Positions 46,949 through 59,456 of a stretch of DNA of 64,000 bases are shown in pieces. The stretch spans positions 2,108,001 to 2,172,000 of the forward strand of contig NC_089391.1 of assembly GCF_003171515.1 (NCBI RefSeq). Reading direction: 5' to 3'. The stretch's first letter is position 1, and each line of letters starts with the position of its first letter. Under the pieces are notes generated by a model. The model saw nothing but the letters and a program-made list of their open reading frames with translations, did not search any database and was not told where the DNA came from. This DNA is from Pyrenophora tritici-repentis (taxonomy: Eukaryota > Ascomycota > Dothideomycetes > Pleosporales > Pleosporaceae). Position numbers and translations under genes: made by a program.

Positions 46949-47875
46949 TCACAACTTAGCCCCAACAACACTTCCCCCATCCAACGCAACCACAACCCCA
47001 TTAACCCACGCGCCCGCCCGACTCGCCAACCAAATACACGTGCCCGCCACATCCTCCTTGCTCCCAATCCTCCCCAGAGGAATCCCCTTCTCAATAACAC
47101 CCCTATGTCTCTCCAGCGTCGCCTTCATCATCTTACTCTCAAACGGCCCACACGCCACCGTATTGACCGTGATATTCCTTTTCCCAAGATGATTCGCCAG
47201 CACCTTGCTCAAGTGGTGCAGGCCGGCTTTGGAAGCCGAGTAAGCGAATGTTTCGAGTGCTGGAACGCGGAGACCGTCTATGCTGCCGATGTTGATGATG
47301 CGGGCTGGTGAGGAGGCGGCGGCGGCGGTTTCCAAGAGGGGTGTGACAGCTTGAGTGAGTTGGAAAACGCGTTTTAGGTTTAGAGTGAGTACGCGGTCCC
47401 ATGCTGATGAGGGATAAGTGTCGTAGGATTCGCCCCAGTTACTCCCACTGTTATTAACAAGAACATCGAGTTCTATCTTTGTTAGCCACGCCACGCTTGC
47501 TGTCTCGAATATGCCCCCCGTTTCCATCTCAATAGATATACTTACTTTCAGCCCGGACCTTCAACTCCCCCGCAACTAAACCAGCCGCATCCTCGCGATA
47601 CAAATCCGCGACTATGAACTCTGCTTTGCCTTTTCCTAGCGCATTCAGCTCTTTGCACGCTTGCTCGCACGCTGCGGCGTCGCGCGATGAGATGTAGACG
47701 TTTGCGCCGTTTTGGATGAATCCTTCGCTTATCATGCGACCAATGCCTTTGGCACCGCCGGTTACGAGGACGATTTTGTCCTGTGGGGGGTCAGATGTGG
47801 TGGTGAGGAGGTTGTGTCACGTGGTTGGGGGTTGGGAGTACAAACCTTGACGTCGAAGAGGGTGGTGTTGTCCAT
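46949..47875 (-). CDS. Short-chain dehydrogenase/reductase, RhlG-like
   Basis: Exons 47875-47846, 47780-47546 and 47499-46949 with introns of 65 and 46 nt, giving 271 residues. The first exon encodes only ten residues. Cofactor loop TGGAKGIG (residues 17-24), VLVNNSG (101-107), catalytic S161, Y175 and K179 (YSASK), and a GPFESKM loop. The layout resembles fungal 3-oxoacyl-ACP reductase/rhamnolipid-type SDRs that use NADP(H). Substrate unknown. The second acceptor was chosen because it keeps the frame (VRAE joined to TSVAWLTKIELDVL); a nearby AG would break it. The family signature is complete. Confidence 0.88.
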
Positions 47876-48412
47876 GTTTTGGGCTGGTGGTGGTGTGATA
47901 GGAGGGGAGCTGGGGAGAAGAGTAGGATTTGGAGCAAGTTGGGGTTAACATGGCGATGGACGATCCGGGTCGGCAATGGGTTCGTCATGGCGAGCGAGCT
48001 TCCCCAGAACTCAAGATGAGCCGAGGCTCGGTGGATAGTTGTTCCAGCACCATCCCCATTTCAGCTTCCAAAGCGTAGAAAACGGGTGCTGCAGCAGCAC
48101 GTTCCCAACACGCTGTAGTCGTCCCTGCGATAGTAGCAAGTCAAAGCTCAAGAGTCTATTGACAAATATAAGGAGACTACGCTCTATTAGAATCTAAATG
48201 CCGTGCGATACAAAAGAAATCGACCAAAAAAGGCCATGTGTGTGTGTGTGTGTGTGTGTGTGTAACCTGAGACTATCCAGTCTCAAGATTCCCCTAGAAA
48301 CAAAAAAGAAACGAGAAACCAAATATCCCGTCCAAGGAAAGTGTATGCTGTGGTATCATCCAAGATGCAGAACCAAAAACGCCATATTTCGCCCTTTTGT
48401 CAAAGTCTCGAC
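47876..48412. other. Spacer with a GT microsatellite
   Basis: 537 bp containing the SDR promoter and the 3' end of the next gene. A pure TG run of 27 nt lies at 48237-48263. No gene seen. Confidence 0.5.
48237..48263. repeat. GT dinucleotide microsatellite
   Basis: An uninterrupted TG run of about 13 units. Confidence 0.95.
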
Positions 48413-49459
48413 TCATGGGCAAGTCAAGCTCCTCGTCCTCTTGCCATCGCTTATGCCCAAGACATCTCCTCGGATCTTCTTTGGTACTTGGGCTTTGGCC
48501 CAGCATTGCATCGCCACTCTCCTCATTAGTTCGACCTCCTCGTCTCGTAGCCTTAACTGCCTCTTTGCTAGCTTGCTCTTCCTAAGCTTGACACCCTTTT
48601 CCTCGACAGTCTGGCCAGAAGCTACAAAAGGCACGGAGGGATGTGTCAAGCCGCGCTTGGCACCCGGCCTGTCTGTGGTAGGCGATGAGACGAGCGATTC
48701 AAGGTTCACGCACTCGGCGATCAGGGCTTGGATGCCAGCCGAGAGTTGAGTGGCACGCGACAAGATGTAGCCCCAAATGTCCGAGCCTTCCCAGAACGGG
48801 TCGTTTATCACAGCGTGTTGCAGCGCAGGAAGGATATGCGGGAGTGGGGGCAGCGTCCTATCGCTGTCGTGTCGAAGTTCCTCCTGCGTGGGCGTAGCTA
48901 CACTCGCCGTGCTGAGCAGGCTTGCAGCAATCGTCAGGCGGATATGGCTATCGGTGCTCAACGTGGCCGAGACTACGCAAGCCGGACATCCTCTCGTGCG
49001 GCACCAGTCAGCCTCCTCGCTGAGGAAGCATTGCAGGCCTATGAAAGCACTGCGCGATTCACCCGAAAATGCAAGCTCAAGGTCCGATGTTCGTTGCGTG
49101 CATAGGGCTGCCGACGCCAGAGTCGAGGCGCGTGAGAAGAGCGTCACGACAGGCATGATGAGGGCGTGAAGAATGTCGCGGTGAAGGAGCCATGTTTGTT
49201 TGGCTTGAGGTGTACATTGCGCGTGTGTTGCGCAGAAGCTATTCATCTGTTAGTCGCGTGTCGTGATGAACATGTGACGGGACGTCGCGATAGTCGGATA
49301 CGGTGTGCGATAAGCCCCAACAAGGGAACTCGTGCGAGGAGATGGAGGGGGCATGACATACGCGGCTTCACCAGCTAGATACCTTCTCAGCGCGCAAAAC
49401 GCCTTTGATTCACCCAGCGCCTCCACATCCTCCTGCGGCATCACAAAAGGGCTCTCCAT
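48413..49459 (-). CDS. Hypothetical protein, 307 residues
   Basis: Exons 49459-49362 and 49238-48413 with a 123-nt intron (GTATGT donor, CTAAC branch point, ATAG acceptor). The splice joins GEAA to FCATHAQCTP in frame. The family was not recognised. It starts MESPFVMPQEDVEALGESKAF, has a mixed helical middle with several cysteines (CRTRGCPACVV), and a basic C-terminal stretch (KLRKSKLAKRQLRLRDEEVELMRR) that could form a helix. No signal peptide or membrane span is obvious. It is the first gene left of the polyketide cluster, and nothing in the sequence ties it to that pathway. Confidence 0.7.
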
Positions 49460-50246
49460 CTTTATACCGAGTGCGTCGTTGTCGTTGTCCGTCGTCGTCT
49501 TCGAGTCTGTCTTCTGCGCGTGCTTATCTCGCTTCGCATCGGTCTATCTCCCGGGAATGTTCTAGCTTCACGGAACGGAACGGGGAACAGCAGTTTTGTA
49601 GGAGTAGTAGTAGGTCGCCAAGAAAAGAAGAAAAGAAACAAGAGGAAACCCGCACGTTCTGCGAGAAAGAAGCAATTCGCGGCAAGAGGGAAAAAGGGAA
49701 ACGAACTGAGGGATGGTGTTCCCTATTTCACATAAATGACGCGGACGAGCCTTCTCGAACTAGGGTGCTCCTGGATGTAGATCTAGAACTTGCGTGTTGT
49801 GCATCTCCCCCACCCCCCTTTTCTTATCCGTGCATCCTCCGCGAATATGCACGCAATGCCACACGTCGTGTTGCAAAGTTTATATCGCCACCATACCATC
49901 GAAAGATACTATTACAACATGGCTATTTCAAGACTTCTCTTTCAACGCCCATCGTTTCAGTGGAGAGCCGTACCGTGGTAATGTGGGGCGGTCCGATCCA
50001 TGAGTCGGTGTAAGCGGTGAGAACAGTAATAATCGCGACATCGGAAATACCTGCATGGATCGATCGCGAGAGAGGACAGCGACAGCAACATCACAAGTAA
50101 GCAGAACAAGACCGGATATATAAACAACTTAATTCCCATTAATGTACAACAAGGAAAACCTAAATCTGACCACTAACTACCTAGACTCTAAAGAGATGAA
50201 AACTTCTAAACCCATAACTAATAACCAATAAAAGAAGGATAAAAGT
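49460..50246. other. Spacer left of the PKS gene
   Basis: 787 bp: promoter of the gene ending its 5' side at 49459 and 3' region of the PKS. Purine-rich from 49610 to 49710. No gene supported. Confidence 0.45.
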
Positions 50247-53200
50247 CTAACCGTAGTACTTCTCCAACCACTCACGCAAGTCGCCAATAGTAGGGTAATC
50301 CAAGAACAAACTACCGTTAACCTTGACATCAAGCTCCTTCTGGAACTTCTCTACTAGCACAAGCGACATCAAACTATCAATACCGAGATTGGCAAAGTCG
50401 GCGTCGTCTTCGAGGTCGGCTAGGTCAATGGCTGTCTCGTTGGCAATGATGTCAAGCGCTTTATCCATGATACCGTTGCCGGCCTTCTTCGCTGGCTCGG
50501 CGGCAATGACATTGATGCTAGTGGAAGAGGTGTTGGCTGAGGCAGCCAGCAGCGGGGTACCAGGAGGAGTGACCTCCGAGCTGCTGCTAGATTGGGCGTC
50601 AAAGTCCTGTGCCTTGGGAGCAGGGGCGACGGCCTTTTGTGCGACGGGCTTGGGCGCAGCAGGTGCAGGTGCGGCCTTTACGGGCGCTGGCTTGGCCTGC
50701 TGACCGGAAGTAGCTTTAGCAGGTTCTGGGGCGCTGAAGAAGCGGTTGAGAAGGATACGAGGGAAGCGGCGGAAGTGGATACCACCAACCATTCCAACAA
50801 TCGAGTTATCCTCTGCCTTCAAGATATAAACATCACCAAGGAAAACAGCGGGGTCGTCCTTGGTGGGAATCATCTTGACATAAGATCGGTATCTAGCACC
50901 TGGAGTCATAGGCTCGGCAAAGCGCATAGACTTCCAACCAGAAGTGACGCAATAGTTGTTCTTGGTGTCAATAGAGTCGGAGCAGTTCATGATGAAGCCG
51001 GCCAAATGCGCTACACTGTCAACATAGTAAGGTGGCACGGCGTAGGTGCCGCTGTCGGGCTTCTCGGTAAGCTTGACTTCGGCAAAGGCTTCTAAGTCGT
51101 TCATGACAACAGATTGCATGCCGCGGTACTTGTCGGCGTAGTCGACTAGGTTGGATGAGAATAGAGTGTAGGCCAAGTTGCGGGATAGACGGTTGGCCTG
51201 GCCCTCGACAGCTAGACGCTCAAGTGTCTCGATGCGGCTCTGGATAAGATGGGACATGGGGCTCCAAGATGAGAGCCACTGCTTAGCATCGCCATAGATG
51301 ATCTGAGCTGTAGCGAATGGCTCGGCGCAGCTGCCATCAGCTTCGACGTTCTGCCATGTTAGGTCCAGGACACCAGATCGGATATCGGTGGTGGCGGCGG
51401 TGACTTGGATAGATTGAGGTGTATCCATGTCTTTCTTCTTAGCAATGAGAGCCTTGGTGACCTCCAGGTTGGCCATGTCCATATCCGGGCGCTTGGCCTT
51501 GGGGTAGAACTTGCGGTAAAGGTAGTCACCAAGGGTGTAAGCGATATCCGCGTGAATAGACTGAGACAAGGTTAGTACAAATTGCGAGTTGTATATGTTA
51601 GAGCATAAACTTACCGATGTAACAACAGCATTGTCGTTCATGCGATGTCCTGAAGCCGCCTCCAAGAACTCCTTCTGCATGAGGTCGGACTGCATAACCA
51701 CACTACCCGCCTCACCCTCGACATTGACCGAGATGATGTTCTGGACCAAAGAACCCAGGGATTGGTACTGCTTGGTGTTTCTGGGGGTGGGCTCAATAGC
51801 CTTCTGCTTCTTCTCGTAGAAAGTGTTGCCCTTGGTCAGGCACCAGTCACCGTTGTACTGCATCCAGTAGTTTTTCTCGTCCCAAGCATATGTTGGGAGC
51901 TCGAGAAGGCGAACCTGGCCAGTGAAAGGACGGTGGAGCTCGTTCCAGTCGATATTGACACCAGCGAGGTGAAGAGCTGCAGCACTCTCCGACATGGTCT
52001 TCCAGTTGCTGTCTCCACGGCGCAGAGAAGGAACTGCAAGGCGGGTAGAAGGAAGAGTGGTCTTGATGAAGCCAACGCAGACGGGGTGAGGGCCAATCTC
52101 GATCCAGACAGTGTCGTCGCCGATGGTGGAAATGCTGGAAGCGTTCCTCATGGCAGATACGAAGTCGACAGCCTCGCGGGTGGCGGTGCGCACATAGTTG
52201 GCGTTCAAGGTGTGACCATCGAAGATGACCTTGCCGAGAAGAGGCGAGATGATGGGAAGCTTGGGCTCGTGGAACACAACACCGCTCTTGCTGATGGCCT
52301 CAAACTCATCGAGAATGGGGTCAGTCTGCTCGGAGTGGAAGGCAAAAGCCACATCAAGCTTGATGCATCGGAGTCCAGCAGCCTCAAGATCCTTGGCGAT
52401 GTCGTCCATCTGTGCCTTTGTACCGCTCAAGACAGTGTCAGCTGGGCCATTGATGCAGGCCACAGTGTGGGGCTTGCCGCCTGAGTTGGCGATGATGTTC
52501 TCCAGAGAAGCGCGTACAGCCATCATGCAGTGGCTGCCAGATTGGCACTTCTCCATAAGCATCAGGGCCCTGGAACCGACCATGAAGATGGCGTCGTTGG
52601 CGCTGATGACACCAGCTACGTGCATAGCTGCGTACTCACCGAGGGAGTGGCCAACAACGACATCAGGCTTGATGCCCAGGGAAGCCCAGTAGTGCGCGAG
52701 CGCAATCTCGAGGCAGACGAGTGCTAGCTGGGTGATGACAGGAGCATGGACGTATTCCTTGGGGTGCGAGCCGTCGATAGCAGGGATGAAGGACGGGAAG
52801 CCTTGAGCTTGAGCAAGCTTATCAAGGGTGTGGATGTGCTCCCTGAAGACGGGGACGTCGCGGTAGAGCTCGAGGTTCATTGACTGGTAAGATGCGCCCT
52901 GGCCAGTGAAAGCGAAAGCCACAGACGGGGGGTTGGTCTTGTTGACAGGCTTCAGAGCATCAATCTTGTTCAGCTGCGAAGTAAGCTGCTTCTTGACTGA
53001 GCCAAGATCGGAAGCGGCGATTGCCACCCGGTATGAGTGGTGGTACTTGCGTGCAGTGGTGGTGTAGGCAAGGTCCTCCAATGTCACGGTCTCGTCCCTC
53101 TCGAGGTGAGCAAGGAGGCGCTCGATGTTGCCACGGAGCGAGGCCTTGGTCTTGGCTGAGAGAGTCACAACGTGAGTCTGACGGGGGTCTTTCTGTTGAC

Positions 53201-55720
53201 GTTCTGGGCGGGCAGGGGCCTCTTCCAAGATCATCATGGTGTTGCCACCAGCAGCTCCGAAGTTGTTGACAGCGGCAACGCGCTTTCCAGGGGCCCAGGG
53301 AGTGTTGGAGAAGGGGATGACGACATTCCTCTGATCGAGATCAGTGGGCAGACGCGGGTTGATCTCAGTCTTGATACCAATGTGGCGGGGGATGGCGTTC
53401 TTCTGAAGCATCAAAAGAACCTTGATCAGTGCGGTTGTACCAGCAACCGACTCGCCGTGGCCAACGTTGGACTTGGAGCTTCCAATGTGGAGTACCTGGT
53501 CAGCGCGGCGACTGGGAGAGGTGTTTGGTGCATAGACGTCTAGAACACCCTTCAGCTCCTCGAAGTCGCCAGCCTGGGTGCCAGTGCCGTGGAGCTCAAT
53601 GTAGGAGATATCCAGAGGGTCCACACCTGCCTGGCGGAGGATCTGACGGGACAGATAAGATTGGTGTCCAGCGTGCGGGTGAGTGATGGAGACAGCTTCG
53701 GCAGAGTGGTTGGTTCCTGCAGCGAGGACAACACCAAGAATGTTGTCGTTGTCCGCCTCTGCGTCTTCGAGCCTCTTGATGACAATAGATCCTACACCCT
53801 CAGCACGGCAGTAGCCGTCAGCAGTGGCATCCCAGGTCTTGCAAGCGTTTTGGCCCTTGGTCAGGAAATGACCCCTGCAGAGACCAGCGAAACCATCGGG
53901 GTTTGTCAAGATGTTGACACCACCAGCGACAGCCATGTCGACCTCGCCGTTCCAAAGAGCCTGGCAAGCAACCTCGATGGCTGCAAGTCCAGAAGAGCAA
54001 GCAGTGTCGACGCTGTAGCTAGGTCCGGCAAACTTGAAGAAGTAGTTGATGCGACCGGGTCCGAAGGCACGGCATCCACCAGGGATGTAGTAAGTGCCAA
54101 CTTCTTGACCCTGGTTCACCTCGCGGTAATCATCAGCTGCTTGTCCGTAGAATGTTCCGATGCGCTGGAGTTTGGTGGAAAGAGTGCGGTTACCAACGAA
54201 ACCAGCCTTCTCCAAAGCTTCGTAGGCAGTGACGAGCGACAGGCGCATCTGGGGATCAACAGCCATGGCTTCACGAGGAGACATGTTGAAGAAGCTGGGG
54301 TCGAACATGCCGGGCTCATCGATAAAGCAACCGTATTGAGTCATGGTCTTGTTCAAGTCCTTGCCCTCTGGGTCGTAGTGGGTTTCAATGTCAAAGCGAG
54401 AAGCGGGGATCTTGCGAGAGACATCGAGACCGGCCTCAAGAAGTTCCCAAAACTTCTCAGTGTCGGTGGCGCCACCAGGAAGTCTGCACGACATTCCGAC
54501 AATGGCGAGTTTGGACTGAGCAGTACCGCGGGGAGGAGCACCGTTAGTTGCGTTCTTCTTGAGAACAGTCATGAAGCTGGGAATGGTAATCTTGACATCG
54601 GCGATGGCAGCTTGAAGCGCTGTCTTGAGGTCGTTCAGGGGGATCGAGTTACCGAAGCAGAAGAGCTTGACCTCAGTTACTCCAGCCGACTTAGCAGCAC
54701 TGACCAGACCAGAAATAACTTGATCCCACTCGATGGCCTTGGACAGGAGTTCGGTCACGACGCATGAGAACAGCCCGCTGGCGTTGGCCGCCTCATAAGG
54801 CTTTCCGGTGCTTGTAGAGTACAGCGGTGCTTGGGGAGCTTGGCTGGACAAAGTTGCGGATGTCGACGTGTTCAAGCCGTCCATGATCTTTTGTGTGTCC
54901 TTTGTGCTGTAGACACTAGGAGCGTGGCAAAGACCGCCATAGACGGGCAAAGCAATTGATCGTGCATCCCGGAAAACCTTAGACTTCTTGAAGAGGGTCT
55001 CAAGCTTCGAGGGTGGGCCACTGATAGTGACTGAGGTACGGCTAACGGCACTGATAAATATGCTGGCGGTTTTTGATGTCAGGTTCGCCTCGTGGAATGC
55101 TTCCAGCTCGGCCTGAGCGTCCTTAGGATCGATGTTGTGAACAACGTAGGCCCAAGTCTTGGGTGTCTCGTCAAGCTCGCGGGCCTCGAGCTGGTGAGAC
55201 ACACCCTGAACGTGAACGCCCATGCGGAAAGCAATAGCAACCGCTTGAGCACCGTAGGAGGGCAGATCGGAGAGCTCCTTGGACATGGCGACAGCGGCAG
55301 CTCCGATGAGACCAACTCCAAGCGCAGATAGGTGCGGGGCTGTAGGAAGCTCTGCACCAGCCTCAGCATGGCTAGATGATGATGTTAGATCAGGCTCTAA
55401 TCTTTACATATGATGTAGACTTACCAGATGTAAACTGATATCTGGAGTAGAACCAGTAGAACGCCATCGATAGCACCACACAGTTCACCTTCGCGGAGTT
55501 CCTTGCTCTCCGCCCAGGCACTGAGCGTCTCAAAAGGGGGTATTATTTGCTTCAGGCTGGACGGCAACTGTTCAATCTCCTTCTTCACAGCCCTCGTGGC
55601 TTCACTCATGAAGCGTGCGAGCAGATGGTGGGTGCTGCTCTTGCTCTCCTTGTGCAACTGTCGGAAGACATCTTGCAGAGCCTCCTTAGGGAATTCGTTG
55701 CTGAAATAGATGGTGTCCAT
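50247..55720 (-). CDS. Non-reducing PKS, atrochrysone carboxylic acid synthase-like
   Basis: Exons 55720-55425, 55371-51615 and 51560-50247 with introns of 53 and 54 nt, giving 1788 residues. Order: SAT (about 1-370), KS (about 385-810, C557 in DTACSSG, H693 in LHGTGT), AT (about 910-1220, S1008 in GHSLGEY), product template (about 1300-1620, H1341 and D1532), an Ala/Pro-rich linker, and one ACP (S1747 in GIDSL). There is no terminal thioesterase. This layout beside a separate MBL-type thioesterase is that of group V NR-PKSs making octaketides such as atrochrysone carboxylic acid from malonyl-CoA. In the SAT the usual GxCxG cysteine position reads ALGVG, so this SAT may not load a starter through a cysteine. 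The second intron is 54 nt without stops, so an unspliced form would also stay open. Confidence 0.92.
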
Positions 55721-56606
55721 GGTGTCGAAATTCGATAGTCTCGAAGGAGTGTTGATGGGGGACTAAAGGACGAGGATGCTGAGAGTCAGATGGAGACTGT
55801 GGAACTGAGACTCAGGTGGGTATTAAAGACTGTGAGATAGCAATTGGAACTGAAGCTGGGTTGTAAAGGGTGCGTCTGCAACGAGTGTTATAGGCACACA
55901 CAATCAGCTCACTCTTGCACGACTTGCGAATATCGGTACATATCATCCTCGCGATCTGATGAGGCTGAATCTGGATATGCAATGCCATAGTCACAGCGTA
56001 GCCCATGTTACGCGACAACAGCGCGACAACTACGCGAGAACTACACTACCTACGTACATGGCTGGATATGCCTGCACAACCGACATGGCCTGGAACAATA
56101 ATGTAATTGGCTACCTTTCCTTCGGTTGCAGTTGCTGTGATGCTAGGTCCGATTGGATTGGGCGCGGAGTAATCTTGGGACGGGGAGAGGTCGGCCCTTG
56201 GTATCGCGGGGCATTTCGGGGCATTTAAGCATCAAACATGCCGCGCCAGGGTGGACCACGTCCTAGTCCCAACCATTTTCCCGAGACACAATGCTGGCAC
56301 CGCGCATGGGGTACATATGGGCCGATGGCCTAGTAAACTTTGATAGCATGAACTTGTGCATGCACCTACCTAGCATCGTTGATTTCGACGCCTAGAGCCG
56401 TTCGTTCACTTCTTGCGCTTAGACTACCGCTTTCTTGCGAACACCAACACAGACCTCAATTACGCCATATCCCGAACCATATTGGATATCTACAGCCTCG
56501 CTTACACCCTATCCCAGCCACATTCGAGATTGACAACATCGATAGCGCATCGATTCCTTTGCAACAACTTCTTTGTACACCGTTTCGAAAATCATCTTTC
56601 CTCACC
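55721..56606. promoter_or_regulatory. Bidirectional promoter of the PKS and MBL thioesterase
   Basis: 886 bp between divergent starts. Directly before the PKS ATG lies the perfect palindrome TCGAAATTCGA (55725-55735), which fits a TCG-N5-CGA zinc-cluster site but is oddly close to the start codon. GCGACAACAGC/GCGACAACTAC is a short direct repeat near 56013-56035. The thioesterase frame remains open upstream to 56379 but without an ATG. Confidence 0.5.
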
Positions 56607-57617
56607 ATGTCCATGGCTTCAGGCAACACCAAGGACAAGGGCGGCTACAGGCAAATCAACAAGTCGCTCAACATCTGCGCCTTTGAAGATTATCTCAACG
56701 GCCAAACAGCAGGGTTGAAGCCTATCCCAGATGTAGAACAAGTCACACCAAGGGTGATGCGTGTACGAGGACAGAACCCCGGCAAGTTCACAATGCAAGG
56801 CACCAACACCTTTCTAGTCGGCACTGGCGCTTCTCGCATTCTCATCGACACCTCAGGCGGTGAGCCAGAATACGCAAAACTGCTCGCATCCACGCTAGAG
56901 TCCCGAAACATCAATATCAAATACGTCCTCCTCACACACTGGCACGGCGACCACACAGGCGGAGTCCCAGATCTACTCCGCCTCTATCCCCACCTAGAAA
57001 ACCACATCTACAAGAACATACCCGAGGTCGGCCACCGCGACATCTCAGACGGTCAACTCTTCCACGTCGAAGGCGCAACACTCCAGGCTGTACACACACC
57101 CGGCCACGCCGAAGACCACATGTGCTTTATCCTCAAGGAGGAAAACTCAATGTTCACTGGCGACAACATCCTCGGCACAGGTACCAGCGCAGTCGAGGAC
57201 TTGGGCATCTTCATGTCCAGTCTGCAAAAGATGATGGGCAAGAACTGCCAAACTGGACACCCCGCCCACGGCCAAACCATCGGTGACCTCAACGCAAAGA
57301 TATCAAAGGAACTCATGTCCAAGTTCCGTCGAGAGAAGCAGGTACTTCAGGCCATGCGCGACCTGCGAGATGCGGGAGAGAGACGGCCAAACGTTCGAAT
57401 GATTGTCGATCGCATGTATGGAAGCTCCGTCAACGAGACAACGCGGACTTTGGCTTTGGAGCCGTTCATCGGCGAGGTGCTACGGAAGCTTGCTGGCGAT
57501 GGTAAGGTTGGGTTTGGTGTACGGGCTGGGAGGAAGGGCTGGTTCCTGGTTCCAAATGAACAGCAGAGTACACAGTTACGGCATACGCATTCGGTGTTTG
57601 TAAGGGCTAGTGCATAG
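56607..57617 (+). CDS. MBL-type thioesterase, atrochrysone carboxyl-ACP thioesterase-like
   Basis: 336 residues from the ATG at 56607, single exon. It has a metallo-beta-lactamase fold with GTNTFLVGTG near residue 65, zinc motif H111-W-H113-G-D115-H116, the later ligands in HTPGHAEDH and FTGDNILG, and PAHGQ further on. This is the pattern of the stand-alone thioesterases (AptB/MdpF type) that release the product from TE-less NR-PKSs. A C-terminal winged-helix-like part (about 240-320) follows, as in the LACTB2 group. Head-to-head placement with the PKS makes the role strong by context. A housekeeping LACTB2-like nuclease is the alternative. Confidence 0.88.
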   Translation: MSMASGNTKDKGGYRQINKSLNICAFEDYLNGQTAGLKPIPDVEQVTPRVMRVRGQNPGKFTMQGTNTFLVGTGASRILIDTSGGEPEYAKLLASTLESRNINIKYVLLTHWHGDHTGGVPDLLRLYPHLENHIYKNIPEVGHRDISDGQLFHVEGATLQAVHTPGHAEDHMCFILKEENSMFTGDNILGTGTSAVEDLGIFMSSLQKMMGKNCQTGHPAHGQTIGDLNAKISKELMSKFRREKQVLQAMRDLRDAGERRPNVRMIVDRMYGSSVNETTRTLALEPFIGEVLRKLAGDGKVGFGVRAGRKGWFLVPNEQQSTQLRHTHSVFVRASA

Positions 57618-58244
57618 AGGTTTTGTTGCATTTGTGGAGTTTGGAGTTTAGATTTTAGATACCATTAGTTTTGTTCAATAGAGGTTGAGTTACACCTTTT
57701 CACAATATTCTTCACGCTTTGGAGGCAGTCACTGGGGGACAAGCACATCTCAACAGTGACTTCGATTCTACGTATCAACACGGCCAATTCTCAGGGCTGG
57801 GCTTCTTATTCACGTCCACATCAAGTGAAAAATGGCTAAGGCGAGAAGTCAATGGTCTCGAGACTTTTTTGACTCAAGGAGTCCTTTCAGTCAAGGCCAG
57901 TACACCACCAACATACACATGTGTTGAGAAACATTCGGAAGAATCACATTCACTCAGCCCTCTGATATTGATATCGTTATCTTTTGATTTTACAAACAGA
58001 TTGACAGATCATCCCCTTTGACCTGCCCATTCTCCACCCGTTGTTTCAAGTCAAGAAAAAAACGCCCCGAAAACACCCCCACATATCCAGTTACCGAGAA
58101 ACCATCCGTCCTTCCTCATCGGATCCGCCACGTGCCCTCAACCATGAGCCCGGCTCCAGCTTCCCCGACTTACGGATCGAATGGTCCGCCTCCAACCGGC
58201 CATACCCTAGCTCTTACAATTACATGCAGGGACAAGCGGAACCT
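57618..58244. other. Spacer between thioesterase and oxygenase genes
   Basis: 627 bp between converging gene ends. Frames here (about 100 codons) show no family features. Confidence 0.45.
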
Positions 58245-58860
58245 TTAACGGAAAGTAGCAGCAGCAGTCAACAGGGCACCCAAGCCAACCAGTCCAGCAC
58301 GAACAAAGTTCATCCCTTTCCACCGAACCAACAGCCCCCGGATCTCCGCCTCACTAACATTGAAGTCACTCGCCTTGGCGCCCTTCTCCACCATCGCCCC
58401 CAAACTCAACAACTTCCTGTTAACTTTTGGCTCCATGTACAAAATGGTGTACGGGATAATGAGCGGCACAACGACCGTGGACGCTAGATATAGAGCATAT
58501 GGCGATACGACGCCTCCAACTAGAGCCGTATCGTTTTTGAAACGGTAGGCCGAGTAGCCATTGCAAAGTGTGGCCGTGATGGCAATGAGTGGTGAAGTTG
58601 ATTTTCCAATATTGTACATTGTCCTGAACTCGTGAACGAGCACGTCGACGGGGGCTAGGCTGAGAGTGGGCACGCCGGCGTGACTGAAGCACGCGATAAA
58701 ACCTGTTGGGTAATTTTCGTTAGCATATCTGGGTTTCGGAGGAGATGTGTGTTTGGTGGCGATGGGGAACTATGGATCCGGGGACTCCACACTTACCTGT
58801 CAATAAAGCGGCGCCGGCGAGACCCCAGGCTTGGGTGGCATTGTCGATGAAGTCGGTCAT
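58245..58860 (-). CDS. Anthrone oxygenase, DUF1772 family
   Basis: Exons 58860-58797 and 58702-58245 with a 94-nt intron, giving 173 residues. A small membrane protein with four likely spans (around AGAALLTGFIACF, SPLIAITATLCNG, ALYLASTVVVPLIIPYTIL and FVRAGLVGLGALLTAAATF) and the DUF1772 features VLVHEFRTMYNIGKS and LLVRWKGMNFVR. Cofactor-free anthrone oxygenases of this family turn emodin anthrone or similar anthrones into anthraquinones. The location two genes from a TE-less NR-PKS supports this. Length fits the family. Confidence 0.87.
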
Positions 58861-59456
58861 TTTGAATGGTGTTGTGGTGATGTAATGGTGGACTGAGGGG
58901 TGGGAATGATTGTGAGGCTTGTAAGACTTGAGATGACTGTGATACGCCGGTCCTCTCAGGATGAACGACGGTGATATATATCCAAACGAGCCAGTCACTG
59001 ATTGTAAGCGGACAAGGCCAGAAGCCAAGATCATCCGATGTTTCGCAGGACGGCCTAATGGGCTGCCTGAGGTGCCTTAGTGAGCTCGGGTAAATTCTCA
59101 TTCGCTGACTTGGACCGGACGATTAGGGTCAGCGCAGGAATCCTGACTTAAGCTCTTTGGTGATAGTCACATGAGCGATGCGGGTCAGACTAGACATGCT
59201 GTAGGTACGCTTAGACACCTTCCCAATAACTCGGACCTTTGTACACATGGCCGATGACTCGCTGCCGGCGCGAGTCACGTGTTGATTGTAGGCCGATGTA
59301 CATGGAATACATTCACCGTCCCAGGCAATGCTTCGTATTCCGAGGATAAGTTGAGACGATCCCTTTGTTTTTACGTCGGCATACAGCCTTCTCTCATTCA
59401 GGGCCATCTCACTAGGTTACCCACCCCCGACAATTGAACCTACCGGACTGATCGCA
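58861..59456. promoter_or_regulatory. Divergent spacer, oxygenase and DUF1772-like genes
   Basis: 596 bp between divergent starts, probably both promoters. The sequence CCGGACCGGACGA near 59113 carries CGG/CCG half-sites. No gene supported. Confidence 0.4.

Noticed and set aside
53589..54767. 392-codon plus-strand frame opposite the PKS
   Set aside because: It is antisense to the KS domain, whose catalytic motifs are clear, and has no family features. It is a shadow of biased codon use.
56379..56606. N-terminal extension of the MBL thioesterase
   Set aside because: The frame is open but contains no ATG before 56607, and the family usually starts near there.
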